Assembly: GCF_014397025.1 (NCBI RefSeq)
Contig: NZ_JACJUO010000002.1
Span: 666,501-730,500 of the forward strand
From: Ochrobactrum sp. Marseille-Q0166
GTDB lineage: Bacteria > Pseudomonadota > Alphaproteobacteria > Rhizobiales > Rhizobiaceae
Reading direction: 5' to 3'
Length of the DNA stretch: 64,000 nucleotides
The translations under genes were made by a program, and so were the position numbers. Below the pieces are notes generated by a model. That model saw nothing but the letters and a program-made list of their open reading frames with translations, was not told the DNA's origin and ran no database searches. Below are positions 47,573 to 54,858 of this stretch, one piece after another. How positions within the stretch are numbered: the first letter of the stretch is position 1; each line of letters opens with the position of its first letter.

Positions 47573-48450
47573 GCAAAGACCGCATCCCGTATTTTGATTT
47601 CTACCCGTCTGACTTCATGCACGGCGTTCGAGGCCTGTCGGCTCAGGAAGTCGGCGTCTATACTATGATGCTTTGCCGCATCTATGAAGAAAACGGGCCG
47701 GTAGAATATCACGTCATGCGCCTCGCAACCTATTGCGGCATGCGTGAAGCAACGTTCGTTAGGACAGTCGAAAAGCTCATTGAGCTTGGCAAGCTGGATC
47801 TTGTTGACGGCATGATTTCCAACCATCGCGCCGAAGCCGAAATTTCAAGTCGTGCGCACAAGTTGAAAATTAATTCCAAGGCAGGAAAAGCAAGTGCCGA
47901 AAAAAGGCAACAAAATCAACGATTGAGTTCAACGGACGTTCAACAGGCGTTCAACCATACAGATACAGATACAGATACAGATAATACATCTTCACTTCGT
48001 TCAGATGTAACGATCAAGCCAGATTTCGAAAGCGAATTTGAACAGCAGTTTTGGCCAGCTTATCCCCGCCGTGTCGGCAAGGGGCAGGCTCTCAAGGCAT
48101 TCCGTGCTGCTCGAAAGCAAAACGATCTGGAAACGATCATGGCAGGCGTTCGGCGCTATTCCGCCAGCCGCCAAGGCGAAAACCCTGAATTCACGAAACA
48201 CGCTTCGACGTGGCTCAACGGCCAGTGCTGGCTCGATGAAGCCGATCCGAAGTTCACCACAGCCCGAAACGAACCGCCTCCAAAGCCTCGAAATATCGGG
48301 GATGCAATACGCGACGAAGCAAGGCGACTTGGAGTTTTGAGAAATGAACCAGATAGCGAAAACCGAGGATTTCACAGCGAAGGCCAGCCAGCAGGAAATG
48401 TTCGAGTGCTTGACCTTGCTTTCAAGCCTGCCCTCAAGGGCTTCGGCTGA
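47569..48450 (+). CDS. DUF1376 replication-initiation-type protein
   Basis: 293 residues. The N-terminal DUF1376 domain ('RIPYFDFYPSDFMHGVRGLSAQEVGVYTMML', in part) resembles winged-helix replication proteins. A linker contains DTDTDTDTD from a short tandem repeat. The C-terminal part 'FWPAYPRRVGKGQALKAFRAARK' is typical of phage O-like initiators. It should start phage replication. Its last 107 bases overlap the next gene in another frame. Confidence 0.82.
   Translation: MSKDRIPYFDFYPSDFMHGVRGLSAQEVGVYTMMLCRIYEENGPVEYHVMRLATYCGMREATFVRTVEKLIELGKLDLVDGMISNHRAEAEISSRAHKLKINSKAGKASAEKRQQNQRLSSTDVQQAFNHTDTDTDTDNTSSLRSDVTIKPDFESEFEQQFWPAYPRRVGKGQALKAFRAARKQNDLETIMAGVRRYSASRQGENPEFTKHASTWLNGQCWLDEADPKFTTARNEPPPKPRNIGDAIRDEARRLGVLRNEPDSENRGFHSEGQPAGNVRVLDLAFKPALKGFG
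47957..47980 (+). repeat. Hexanucleotide microsatellite (ATACAG x4)
   Basis: Four perfect copies of ATACAG lie in the linker region of the replication gene and encode Asp-Thr repeats. The 6-base unit keeps the frame when copy number changes. Confidence 0.9.
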
Positions 48451-48919
48451 CGATCAGGTCAACATTGCTGGTTTCTACATGGCTCTCGAAGGTGTGACAC
48501 GCCACGGCCTCCAGACAGCAACGAAGCAAATCATGCAGGGTTCGCTCGGCCACGCCTTTCTCCCAAGCCCGCCAGAGCTTCGTCAGGAATGTGACAAGGT
48601 GATGAAGCCGATCCTCGAAGCCCGTGCCAGAGACAGCTACGAGCGCCGTATTCTCAAGGAAATGGCAGCAGATAATACTCGGGCAAAATGGACGCCAGAA
48701 AGCCGCGCCCGCGTAACTGCAAAGTGGGAAGCCACAAAGGCAAAGCAGCGCCTCGACAACGCGGCAGAAGAAACCCGCAGCGACCAGTACGACACAAGCC
48801 CAGAGGCTTCCATGGCTCGTCTCAAGCAAGCAGCGGAAGCCAACGGCAAGGAATTCAATCTCGACAATCTCAAGAACGCGCCAAGCGACACATTCAAGCA
48901 AGCAGGGAGGGCAGCATAA
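48344..48919 (+). CDS. Phage replication-associated protein (helicase-loader position)
   Basis: 191 residues, all-helical, N-terminal 'MFECLTLLSSLPSRASADDQ' and 'LGHAFLPSPPELRQECDKVMKPI', a pattern seen in small phage proteins following the initiator gene. It holds the position of lambda P or a DnaT/DnaI-like loader; that role is inferred from order. It begins within the previous gene (107-base overlap, different frame). Confidence 0.65.
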   Translation: MNQIAKTEDFTAKASQQEMFECLTLLSSLPSRASADDQVNIAGFYMALEGVTRHGLQTATKQIMQGSLGHAFLPSPPELRQECDKVMKPILEARARDSYERRILKEMAADNTRAKWTPESRARVTAKWEATKAKQRLDNAAEETRSDQYDTSPEASMARLKQAAEANGKEFNLDNLKNAPSDTFKQAGRAA

Positions 48920-49224
48920 TGGCCGATACAAAGTTTACGCCGGGGCCGTGGGTTTACGATGAAGATCGTAGGCACATTGTTAGAGATGGTGATTACGATG
49001 TTTGTAGTATCGATATTGGATGGAATGAGAGCGATCAATCTGAGTTAGCAGAGATGGATGCTACAGCCCACCTAATCTCCGCAGCGCCAGAGCTTTATGA
49101 GGCGCTCTACCGTCTCGTCAGGGATTGTGAAATCGCAGGTCTTCAAGAGCAAGCCGGTTTCGATTGCTGGATCAACATGGCTAACAAGGCCCTCGCCAAA
49201 GCTCGCGGGGAGGCTCCATCATGA
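48919..49224 (+). CDS. TPGPW-type conserved phage protein
   Basis: 101 residues starting MADTKFTPGPWVYDEDRRHI and ending with 'AHLISAAPELYEALYRLVRDCE'. This pair of motifs defines a very common phage family of unknown function. Start set by TAATG overlap with the previous gene. Confidence 0.75.
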   Translation: MADTKFTPGPWVYDEDRRHIVRDGDYDVCSIDIGWNESDQSELAEMDATAHLISAAPELYEALYRLVRDCEIAGLQEQAGFDCWINMANKALAKARGEAPS

Positions 49225-49403
49225 CGGCTTACAGCCCCCACACCTGTCCGCTTTGGCTATTCCGATCAGGCAAGGACACTTACGAAATAGCCGCCATTCT
49301 CAGGATTAACGAATCCGAAGTTGAGCGCCGCATTCACATCGTGCGCAGCCATGAAACAAGAAAGAAAGCACGGTTTGAACGCCCCGGCGATCAAGCGGCA
49401 TAG
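49221..49403 (+). CDS. Small helix-turn-helix-like phage protein
   Basis: 60 residues: 'GKDTYEIAAILRINESEVERRIHIVRSHE' reads as a short helix-turn-helix of the sigma/transposase type. ATGA overlap with the previous gene. Possibly a regulator. Confidence 0.6.
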   Translation: MTAYSPHTCPLWLFRSGKDTYEIAAILRINESEVERRIHIVRSHETRKKARFERPGDQAA

Positions 49404-49412
49404 GAGAAGGCG

Positions 49413-49703
49413 ATGGGACGAATTAAGCGAATGGTCAGATGGCTAATCAGTCGTGCAGCAAATTTGACGCCGAACGTGACCTACTACGCGAAGTCGTGGC
49501 CAGTGCGCATAAACGAGAAGCTCGTAGACATCGCTTCTCAAAAGGATGGGAAGTCAACCCCTATGACCGTGGCCTCAATCTCCATGTGCTGCGCTCTGCA
49601 TTCAAACTTGCAAGTGGGAGATAGAGCCGAAATCGAACTTCATGGCGTGACTACCGGAGGCGACGAGGTTGGAAACTTCGTTGTGAACGTGAAGCGCATC
49701 TAA
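49413..49703 (+). CDS. Hypothetical phage protein
   Basis: 96 residues. GGAGAAGG precedes the ATG. The C-terminal 'LQVGDRAEIELHGVTTGGDEVGNFVVNVKRI' looks like a beta-structured domain, whereas the first 30 residues are basic. An overlapping frame (49439-49624) also reads reasonably ('FDAERDLLREVVASAHKREARR'), so the choice is not certain. Confidence 0.5.
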   Translation: MGRIKRMVRWLISRAANLTPNVTYYAKSWPVRINEKLVDIASQKDGKSTPMTVASISMCCALHSNLQVGDRAEIELHGVTTGGDEVGNFVVNVKRI

Positions 49704-49731
49704 GCATAACCCCAGGCGATGAGGAAACACT

Positions 49732-50316
49732 ATGGCGGCGAAGACCAAAACAGAACGCAGAAAGTTAAGGCTTCTGGAACAGGCTCAAGCAAGAGCCAAT
49801 CAGTGGAAGCCTAAAGAGGATATCGTCTTCATGGACGTTGATAATCCTTTTTATAGCAGGGCGCACAATGCAAGCAGTACAAACCCGCCAAAGATAAGGG
49901 CCGCTTTGAATGCGAAGGAAAGCGCAATTTCCAGCATGGCGGCACGTGGTCATCTAAGCGTGGCTCAGATCCGAGCTGCTAAGACTTTTTGTTCACTATG
50001 GGAGGCCATCGGTGGCGCAGGAGCCAAGGCAATCGATTATTCCAGGGCCAAAGTTGACGGCGGTAAGAACGCGCAAGATATTTCAGACAGACAGCTGCAG
50101 GCAGGCGTTGAATTGAAAAAATGCTCCGATCTTCTAGGCATTCTCGGCTACGAGCTGGTAGTCCGTACAGCAGGCATGGGAATGACCATTGAAGACATAG
50201 CAGGAAAAGAACGCCGACGCCGAGACCACGCCACCGATAGCCTGCGAGGTTGTTTAGATGTGCTGGCTGTCCGGTGGGGATATTCTAACGCAAAGATAAG
50301 AGGGTGGGCGGCTTAG
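49732..50316 (+). CDS. Phage protein in the late-regulator position
   Basis: 194 residues. A helical core 'ARGHLSVAQIRAAKTFCSLWEAIGG' and 'LGYELVVRTAGMGMTIEDIAG' with a DNA-binding-like end ('RRRDHATDSLRGCLDVLAVRWG'). Position at the end of the early rightward operon fits an antiterminator or late activator (Q-like), but the family is not known to me. Confidence 0.6.
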   Translation: MAAKTKTERRKLRLLEQAQARANQWKPKEDIVFMDVDNPFYSRAHNASSTNPPKIRAALNAKESAISSMAARGHLSVAQIRAAKTFCSLWEAIGGAGAKAIDYSRAKVDGGKNAQDISDRQLQAGVELKKCSDLLGILGYELVVRTAGMGMTIEDIAGKERRRRDHATDSLRGCLDVLAVRWGYSNAKIRGWAA

Positions 50317-50338
50317 CCCGTCCTGCCGCAGAGGGCGA

Positions 50339-50515
50339 TTAGAATAGCTTCGCTACGAGCCAGATAACAGTTCCATAAATTAGCCCGCCCACGAATACCA
50401 TAAACACCATTGCTTGGATCGGGTGGCCTCCGAAGACTGGTTGCTTTAGCCAGCGGATAGCAAATTGGATAATGCCGAGCGCAGCGCCAATAAGCAAAGC
50501 AGTAACGTAACTCAT
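50339..50515 (-). CDS. 58-residue two-helix membrane protein, holin-like size
   Basis: Two hydrophobic helices (about 3-20 and 35-56) separated by a polar GGHPIQ turn; start MSYVTALLIG. GAGGGGG is 5 bases before the ATG. Size and topology suit a holin or an exclusion protein, but orientation opposite to the late genes argues against a classical lysis gene. Confidence 0.55.
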   Translation of the reverse strand: MSYVTALLIGAALGIIQFAIRWLKQPVFGGHPIQAMVFMVFVGGLIYGTVIWLVAKLF

Positions 50516-50618
50516 GAATCCCCCTCAGTGCCACCCGGCACAGCGAATGAATAGCAGTAAGATAATGGAAAGGAAATAATGATGATGGATAGCGCCGCAG
50601 CGTGGGCAGCAGAGCAGC

Positions 50619-50855
50619 TTAATGCTTCACTCCGCTCTCTATTTCAGTCAGAGAAGCCTCCAGAACGTCAACGAAATTATGGATCAGTTTCGCTTCTTCA
50701 GTCTGGCCGCTGTCGTACAACTGTTTCACTTGATCTCTCAAAAAAGAAACAGCGACGTCTTTTGAAAGAACTCCTGACTTTATCAGCATGACAAGGATCG
50801 ACCGATCCAAAAACTGATGCGCATTGTGAGCTGCTAAATGCCCATCTTTTACCAT
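50619..50855 (-). CDS. Hypothetical helical protein
   Basis: 78 residues, 'RSILVMLIKSGVLSKDVAVSFLRDQVKQLYDSG' in part, helical and moderately amphipathic; no motif named. The plus-strand frame over the same bases has low-complexity composition and is rejected. It is in the same orientation as the 50918 repressor. Confidence 0.55.
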   Translation of the reverse strand: MVKDGHLAAHNAHQFLDRSILVMLIKSGVLSKDVAVSFLRDQVKQLYDSGQTEEAKLIHNFVDVLEASLTEIESGVKH

Positions 50856-50917
50856 AGTGACCGCCCCTCCGTTGTTAACTCAACCAATCAAGCCGAGTCG
50901 CAACCGGGAGTCGAGGG

Positions 50918-51199
50918 CTACTTGTTTTTGCTCTTACGGAGCTTGTTCGCATTTGCGAGTAATGCATCAACCTCATTCAACAAACTGCGTGCGCGATTAA
51001 AGGCATCATCCTCTGTTTCCGCATGGGCATTCACCTGTGGCTCGTAAGTGTCCATTTCAAGCGTAGTTTGAAGACGGTGAATAATCTCGGCGTTCATTGA
51101 GCGATTATTCTGTTCAGCTTCCGCACGGATGCGGTCCCGCATCCCTTCTGGGAAACGGAGCATAAACTTATCGCTTTCTCGTCCTGTTGATACTGTCAT
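50918..51199 (-). CDS. Arc/Mnt-type ribbon-helix-helix repressor
   Basis: 93 residues. The ribbon-helix-helix core is near residues 8-50: 'DKFMLRFPEGMRDRIRAEAEQNNRSMNAEIIHRLQ' in part (beta strand KFMLRFP, then the RSMNAEI helix typical of Arc). A longer helical tail follows, making it Mnt-like in size. ATG 51199 overlaps an operator copy (51194-51206), so it can repress its own synthesis. It is divergent from a second Arc-like gene across four operator repeats. Confidence 0.85.
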   Translation of the reverse strand: MTVSTGRESDKFMLRFPEGMRDRIRAEAEQNNRSMNAEIIHRLQTTLEMDTYEPQVNAHAETEDDAFNRARSLLNEVDALLANANKLRKSKNK

Positions 51200-51312
51200 G
51201 GTGACATATTCATAAGCACGAAAGGCCAATTGTGAAAATCGTGGCACGGTGACATCTTTACGCTTGCAGGTTATGTGTCACTGTGACATATATATAGGTG
51301 TCACGGTGACAC
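51194..51312. promoter_or_regulatory. Four operator repeats between divergent Arc-type repressors
   Basis: Copies of TGTCAC-N-GTGACA: 51194-51206 (one mismatch), 51242-51254 (one mismatch), 51276-51288 (perfect) and 51299-51311 within the larger palindrome GTGTCACGGTGACAC (51298-51312). They cover the start of the left repressor and the promoter zone of the right one, matching control by dimeric RHH proteins. Confidence 0.85.
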
Positions 51313-51325
51313 AAAGGAGTTGTAG

Positions 51326-51511
51326 ATGTACCCAAGCCAAATAGCCGAGCGCTTCAATGTCAGGATGCCGGACGGTTTAAGAGAAAGGCTTAAGGCCTCG
51401 GCAGAATTGAATAAACGCTCAATGAATGCGGAATTGATTTTCCATTTGGACAGAGCTTTGCCGCTCTATGTCCAAGAAAACAAAAAGGCCGAGGCGCTTT
51501 GCAGAGCGTGA
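51326..51511 (+). CDS. arc: Arc-like ribbon-helix-helix repressor
   Basis: 61 residues, close to the length of P22 Arc (53): 'QIAERFNVRMPDGLRERLKASAELNKRSMNAELIFHL' in part, with strand RFNVRMP and helix 'KRSMNAEL'. GGAG precedes the ATG. It lies upstream of the antirepressor gene and downstream of operators, as P22 arc does. Confidence 0.85.
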   Translation: MYPSQIAERFNVRMPDGLRERLKASAELNKRSMNAELIFHLDRALPLYVQENKKAEALCRA

Positions 51512-51552
51512 TCCTCGACCTTTCTCCATCCCAAGCAAAATAGGAATATGTC

Positions 51553-52356
51553 ATGCACAATAGCACACATACCAATTCCGTATCAACAGTTGCGATGAAT
51601 GTCGAGATCGAGACTGATCCAGTTGTCTTCGAGCGCGATGGCGGCGTATTCACAAATAGCCGTGATGTTGCTGCCTATTTTGGCAAAGAACACCGAAACG
51701 TAATTCGTGATATCGACAACCTGATCAAGAGCGAGCCGAATCTGGGTGTGCTCAATTTTGAGCAGACCCCATATGTTGAGCCTTCCAACGGTCAGACATA
51801 CCGATCGTATGATATTGACCGCGACGGCTTCGCTTTGCTGGCAATGGGCTTTACTGGCAAGAAGGCACTTAAGTTCAAGCTCAAGTACGTGGCCCAGTTC
51901 AATGCCATGGAACAGGAACTGAAAAAGTTAGCTTCGGAGCCGTCCCTTGCTTTTGCGAATGATCCGGCTGCATTGCGCAATTATCTGCTTACGTACAGCG
52001 AGAAGGTTATTCAACTTGAAGGTCAGGTTGAAGCGATGCAGCCAGCAGTTCAGGCGCTGGAGCAGATCGCGGAAGCCCACGGCAGTTTCACACGAACAGA
52101 AGCGGCAAAACACCTCGGTGTAGCCCCGCATATGCTGTGCAAGTGGATGACAACAAACGGCTGGACTTACCGTCGCGCTGGCACAAAGAGCGATATTGCC
52201 TATCAGTCGAAGATTTTAGCTGGTTATCTGGAGCATAAAGTGCGCACAGGGCCGAAGCCAGACGGCACGGAATGGATTGAAACGCAGGTTCGCGTCACTC
52301 CGAAAGGTCTGACCGTTCTTGCTAAGGCTTTTCCGCAAGCGGCGAGGGCGGTCTAA
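51553..52356 (+). CDS. Antirepressor with Rha and KilAC domains
   Basis: 267 residues. An N-terminal Rha-type domain (about 25-120: 'VFTNSRDVAAYFGKEHRNVIRDIDNLI', 'YDIDRDGFALLAMGFTGKKALKFKLKYVAQFNAME') is followed by a coiled linker and a C-terminal KilAC domain (about 165-260: 'GSFTRTEAAKHLGVAPHMLCKWM', 'VRVTPKGLTVLAKAF'). Such proteins inactivate phage repressors. With the two RHH genes it forms a P22 immI-like unit. Since the CI here lacks a protease domain, antirepression is a likely route to induction. Confidence 0.88.
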   Translation: MHNSTHTNSVSTVAMNVEIETDPVVFERDGGVFTNSRDVAAYFGKEHRNVIRDIDNLIKSEPNLGVLNFEQTPYVEPSNGQTYRSYDIDRDGFALLAMGFTGKKALKFKLKYVAQFNAMEQELKKLASEPSLAFANDPAALRNYLLTYSEKVIQLEGQVEAMQPAVQALEQIAEAHGSFTRTEAAKHLGVAPHMLCKWMTTNGWTYRRAGTKSDIAYQSKILAGYLEHKVRTGPKPDGTEWIETQVRVTPKGLTVLAKAFPQAARAV

Positions 52357-53024
52357 TGAACAGGAGAACGTTCTTCCGCGCAGCTGCACTTGTCGTTTCT
52401 TCACCTGTTGCTGCGGCGATTCCCGTTGTGAGTGAAATTGAGGCATTGATTAAACAGCATGAGTTTGCTTGGAGCCGCGATGATGCGGCTTGGCGAGTTG
52501 TCGACACTCTCGATGACCACCCTGAACTGCGCAAATTATCTACCCCAGAGGTGCAAATCGGTAGGCAGCGCGGGAAAAAGAAGGACGATGGAGAATACGA
52601 ATTGTTGCCATTGTATGTTCATAGCGACTTGGCGATAGATGAATATATCGATCGGAACCTCGAAACTCAGTTGATGTTTATCAGCAAGCCACTGGTTAAA
52701 GAGAGTTTGCTCTCGAAAACAGAAGCGTATCGTGCGGAGAAAAAAGCCGAATTGGCTCAACAGGAATCCATCAGAAGGTCTGTTGAGGACAAGATAGGCC
52801 GGAACAAAGCTTGTAGATACGCGGAAAAGTGCAGTGCGGAGACAAAAGAGATTGAGATGAAAATCCTCAATTTCAAGCCTTCTTCATTGCGTGACGCCGC
52901 TTTGCAGTCCTTGTTCGTGATTGACGCTCTCGAAACCGGCCACAGTTACATTGAACAAGATCAAATGATTGACGTCTTACGGTCGATAGCAAGTTCAATA
53001 ACCTCTCAGCAAATCGCAGCATAA
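52356..53024 (+). CDS. Putative Tat-exported phage protein
   Basis: 222 residues beginning MNRRTFFRAAALVVSSPVAAA: a twin-arginine motif (RRTFF), hydrophobic core and AxA site. The mature part is charged, helical and has an 'EKCSAETKE' region; no family recognised. TAATG overlap with the antirepressor gene shows co-translation. Phage proteins with Tat signals are unusual. Confidence 0.65.
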   Translation: MNRRTFFRAAALVVSSPVAAAIPVVSEIEALIKQHEFAWSRDDAAWRVVDTLDDHPELRKLSTPEVQIGRQRGKKKDDGEYELLPLYVHSDLAIDEYIDRNLETQLMFISKPLVKESLLSKTEAYRAEKKAELAQQESIRRSVEDKIGRNKACRYAEKCSAETKEIEMKILNFKPSSLRDAALQSLFVIDALETGHSYIEQDQMIDVLRSIASSITSQQIAA

Positions 53025-53028
53025 CAGA

Positions 53029-53050
53029 GCGGCCTACGGGCCGCTTTCTT
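53029..53050 (+). terminator. Rho-independent terminator
   Basis: GCGGCC-TACG-GGCCGC followed by TTTCTT, right after the stop of the Tat-like protein gene. It ends the antirepressor operon. Confidence 0.9.
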
Positions 53051-53056
53051 ATCTAC

Positions 53057-53085
53057 TTGACATGTGCGCATGGGAAAGGCATGAT
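53057..53085 (+). promoter_or_regulatory. Sigma-70-like promoter
   Basis: TTGACA (53057-53062), 17 bases, CATGAT (53080-53085). It lies between two terminators and would start RNA near 53092. Confidence 0.65.
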
Positions 53086-53091
53086 TCGTGT

Positions 53092-53142
53092 ATGGTGCAA
53101 TACTGCGCCCAGTGATTTACAGCGGCTTTCGAGCCGCTTTTT
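53092..53142 (+). ncRNA. Candidate 50-nt small RNA
   Basis: The predicted transcript starts after the 53057 promoter and ends at the strong terminator AGCGGCT-TTCG-AGCCGCT plus T-run (53121-53142). No open frame fits. Alternatively it is an attenuated leader for the 53158 gene. Confidence 0.5.
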
Positions 53143-53157
53143 GATTCGAGTGCTGCG

Positions 53158-53385
53158 ATGATTGCAAAACGTGCGCGCCGGATAGCTGACAAGCTGAGAA
53201 TGAAAGCCAAAGCAAAGCGCGTCTATCCACGTGACGATAAGGCGCGACATGCCGACCACTTGAAAAGCTGCTCATGCTTCATGTGTGGCAATCCTCGGAA
53301 GTGGTGGAAGCAAAAGACCATAGCTGAGAATATGGCTGATGACTGGCAGCGCCTACAGCGTGACTGGTCGAAGGTGTACGGATAA
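53158..53385 (+). CDS. Small zinc-type protein (CSC..CMCGNPRK family)
   Basis: 75 residues, basic N terminus then 'HLKSCSCFMCGNPRKWW', a widespread short family with CxC..C motif on phages and plasmids, function unknown. It has one of the terminators just upstream, so it may be read through or leader-controlled. Confidence 0.7.
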   Translation: MIAKRARRIADKLRMKAKAKRVYPRDDKARHADHLKSCSCFMCGNPRKWWKQKTIAENMADDWQRLQRDWSKVYG

Positions 53386-53903
53386 GCGGGTGCAAGTAGC
53401 AGGCTATCAGCTTCCACCTGATTGCCGGGAGGTGCAAATCCTCCCACAGCGCCAAAGTATCACGCGGTACGCCGCATGATGGGGAGAACTCGCAAGGGTT
53501 CCTGACTGCCTAATTTCTATCTCGAGCGGCTACTCGGCATAGAACGACAGTGTGGGGCTGCTACCCCACCTGTAGAATTCGAGGCAACGCCTCAACGGAA
53601 TGTGCGAGACGCGGTGAATGCCAAGGCCGTCCTCCCCGTAAGGGTGTAGAGTTACCGAGAGATTTGGCGCTCGGCGCACACGGAATGCGAGAGGGAGACA
53701 TTCATTCCCGCCCTGTCTACGGATAGGCTCGCAAACATGACATGACCGCCGCCACTGCTTTGCATCCAGATAGCGCAAGGTACGCGGCGGTTCTCAATCA
53801 GAACGGCGGCGCTGAAAGCAGGGGCGCAAAACGCACTTGGATAGATAGGTCAGCTTGCTTTGGTGAAAGCCAAAGAGCCGGGATAGCGTCTGGTCTGCCT
53901 GAC
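53386..53903 (+). ncRNA. Candidate large structured RNA (~520 nt)
   Basis: No convincing protein frame fits in 518 bases, but the plus strand is packed with complementary segments. A 9-bp long-range helix joins AGCGCCAAA (53448-53456) to TTTGGCGCT (53663-53671). Local hairpins include GGC-T-ATCAG/CTGAT-T-GCC (53402-53426), GGGAGG/CCTCCC (53427-53445), TTCTAT..CGAG/CTCG..ATAGAA (53515-53544), CAG-GTGGGG/CCCCAC-CTG (53548-53572), GAGGC-AAC-GCCTC (53581-53593), CCGCCGC/GCGGCGG (about 53746-53790), GTTCT/AGAAC near 53790-53804 and CTTTGG/CCAAAG near 53858-53875. Size and late-region location recall prophage-borne ornate RNAs such as GOLLD or ROOL, though membership is not shown. Strand is assumed from the terminator at 54197. 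Confidence 0.6.
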
Positions 53904-54128
53904 TTAGTCAAACATCCTAATGATATCGGCAGCTCGTTTGGCGGTTAGTTCGATATTCCCGTCGCTTTGGTCGAAGATACGAATTATGTAGCGAGCCAAT
54001 TGGTCTTTGTCGTCATGGGTTGTGGGGCACCGCCCGAGTATTTCGCAGCATAGGTTATAGGCCTCCTGCACAGCCGCTAAATCTTCGGGTGTGAAAATAC
54101 CTTTATACAATGCACTTTTAAATGGCAT
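53904..54128 (-). CDS. Conserved small prophage protein, paralogue of the 22777 and 55194 genes
   Basis: 74 residues, MPFKSALYKGIFTPEDLAAVQEAYNLCCEIL..., sharing the MPF....PE.L..(V/L)Q.AY..C pattern with the other two. ATG 54128 follows GGAGAAG. It is convergent with the structured-RNA region. Function unknown. Confidence 0.7.
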   Translation of the reverse strand: MPFKSALYKGIFTPEDLAAVQEAYNLCCEILGRCPTTHDDKDQLARYIIRIFDQSDGNIELTAKRAADIIRMFD

Positions 54129-54196
54129 TATTCTTCTCCTCCCGTATAGGGAGAACAACGAAGCGGCAAAAAATGCAAGATAAATTATCGGGAACG

Positions 54197-54219
54197 GCCT
54201 CGCTCACGCGGGGCTTTTC
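54197..54219 (+). terminator. Rho-independent terminator
   Basis: GCCTCGC-TCAC-GCGGGGC and TTTTCT. It may end rightward transcription from the structured-RNA region. The rest of 54129-54376 shows no supported gene. Confidence 0.75.
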
Positions 54220-54376
54220 TAATTCTGGGAGCGGCACTCCTTCAATCATCCCGCCGGGCGATGAGGCAATAGCTACACTCGTGCAGAAGAAGCAACACTG
54301 GCCGCTCCGAGGCAATGCCTTGCATTAAGCAGTGTGAAGTGGGCAAGCCCGGTTAAACGCTAATCAGGAGGATGGA

Positions 54377-54496
54377 ATGCTGAAGGTCATGGCAGTTCTG
54401 TTCGTTGTGTACACGTATCGGCATCGCGTGAAGTTCGTTCCCGGATCGAACGGAAAGTTCAAGTGCGTACCGAATGGATCATTCCTTTTCCTTTGA
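54377..54496 (+). CDS. 39-residue basic phage protein
   Basis: MLKVMAVLFVVYTYRHRVKF...: short hydrophobic start then basic sequence. AGGAGG lies 5 bases before the ATG, near optimal. It precedes the Tat-like gene by 17 bases. Unknown function. Confidence 0.6.
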   Translation: MLKVMAVLFVVYTYRHRVKFVPGSNGKFKCVPNGSFLFL

Positions 54497-54513
54497 ACAA
54501 CTGAGGATCTGAC

Positions 54514-54804
54514 ATGCTTAGACGCACATTCCTGCGAATGCTTAGCCTCGCGCCTGTAGCCGCTGCCGTTCCTGCAATGGCGCTGCCAAGGCCGGAGAAC
54601 GTCAGAGAGACGGTCAAGGGCAGTGTGACAATGGGTGATCGAGCATGGTCGCAAAGTGAGATGTTTCTCGATGCGTCTCAAGCAGGTCCAAGCAAGATCG
54701 TGATCGATTATGACGCGCTGAACCGTGATCTAGAAGGTGTATTACGCTGGATCAACGAAAGCACAAGAAATCTTGTGGCGGATGGGATGAAGGTAAGGGG
54801 ATAA
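54514..54804 (+). CDS. Second putative Tat-exported small phage protein
   Basis: 96 residues beginning MLRRTFLRMLSLAPVAAAVPAM: RRTFL, hydrophobic core and AxA, the same N-terminal plan as the 52356 product. The mature part (about 25-96) is a polar helical protein with no motif recognised. GAGGA lies 7 bases upstream. Confidence 0.65.
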   Translation: MLRRTFLRMLSLAPVAAAVPAMALPRPENVRETVKGSVTMGDRAWSQSEMFLDASQAGPSKIVIDYDALNRDLEGVLRWINESTRNLVADGMKVRG

Positions 54805-54858
54805 AGATGACCACCAAGCTTCTCGCTCTCAGCGTTTATAGTGTTTGTATGCAAAGCC

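Noticed and set aside
49439..49624. Alternative protein frame overlapping the 49413 gene
   Set aside because: It reads plausibly but has no good Shine-Dalgarno; the 49413 frame has GGAGAAGG at ideal distance.
53386..53457. tRNA-Gly(TCC)-like segment with anticodon-like hairpin (ATCAG-CTTCCAC-CTGAT) and T-arm-like hairpin
   Set aside because: The acceptor strands do not pair, the D arm is too short, and the anticodon-like hairpin extends with outer GGC/GCC pairs. It fits better as part of the structured RNA.
54118..54328. Overlapping frames on both strands between 54118 and 54328
   Set aside because: A terminator lies inside and no ribosome site or family resemblance supports either.
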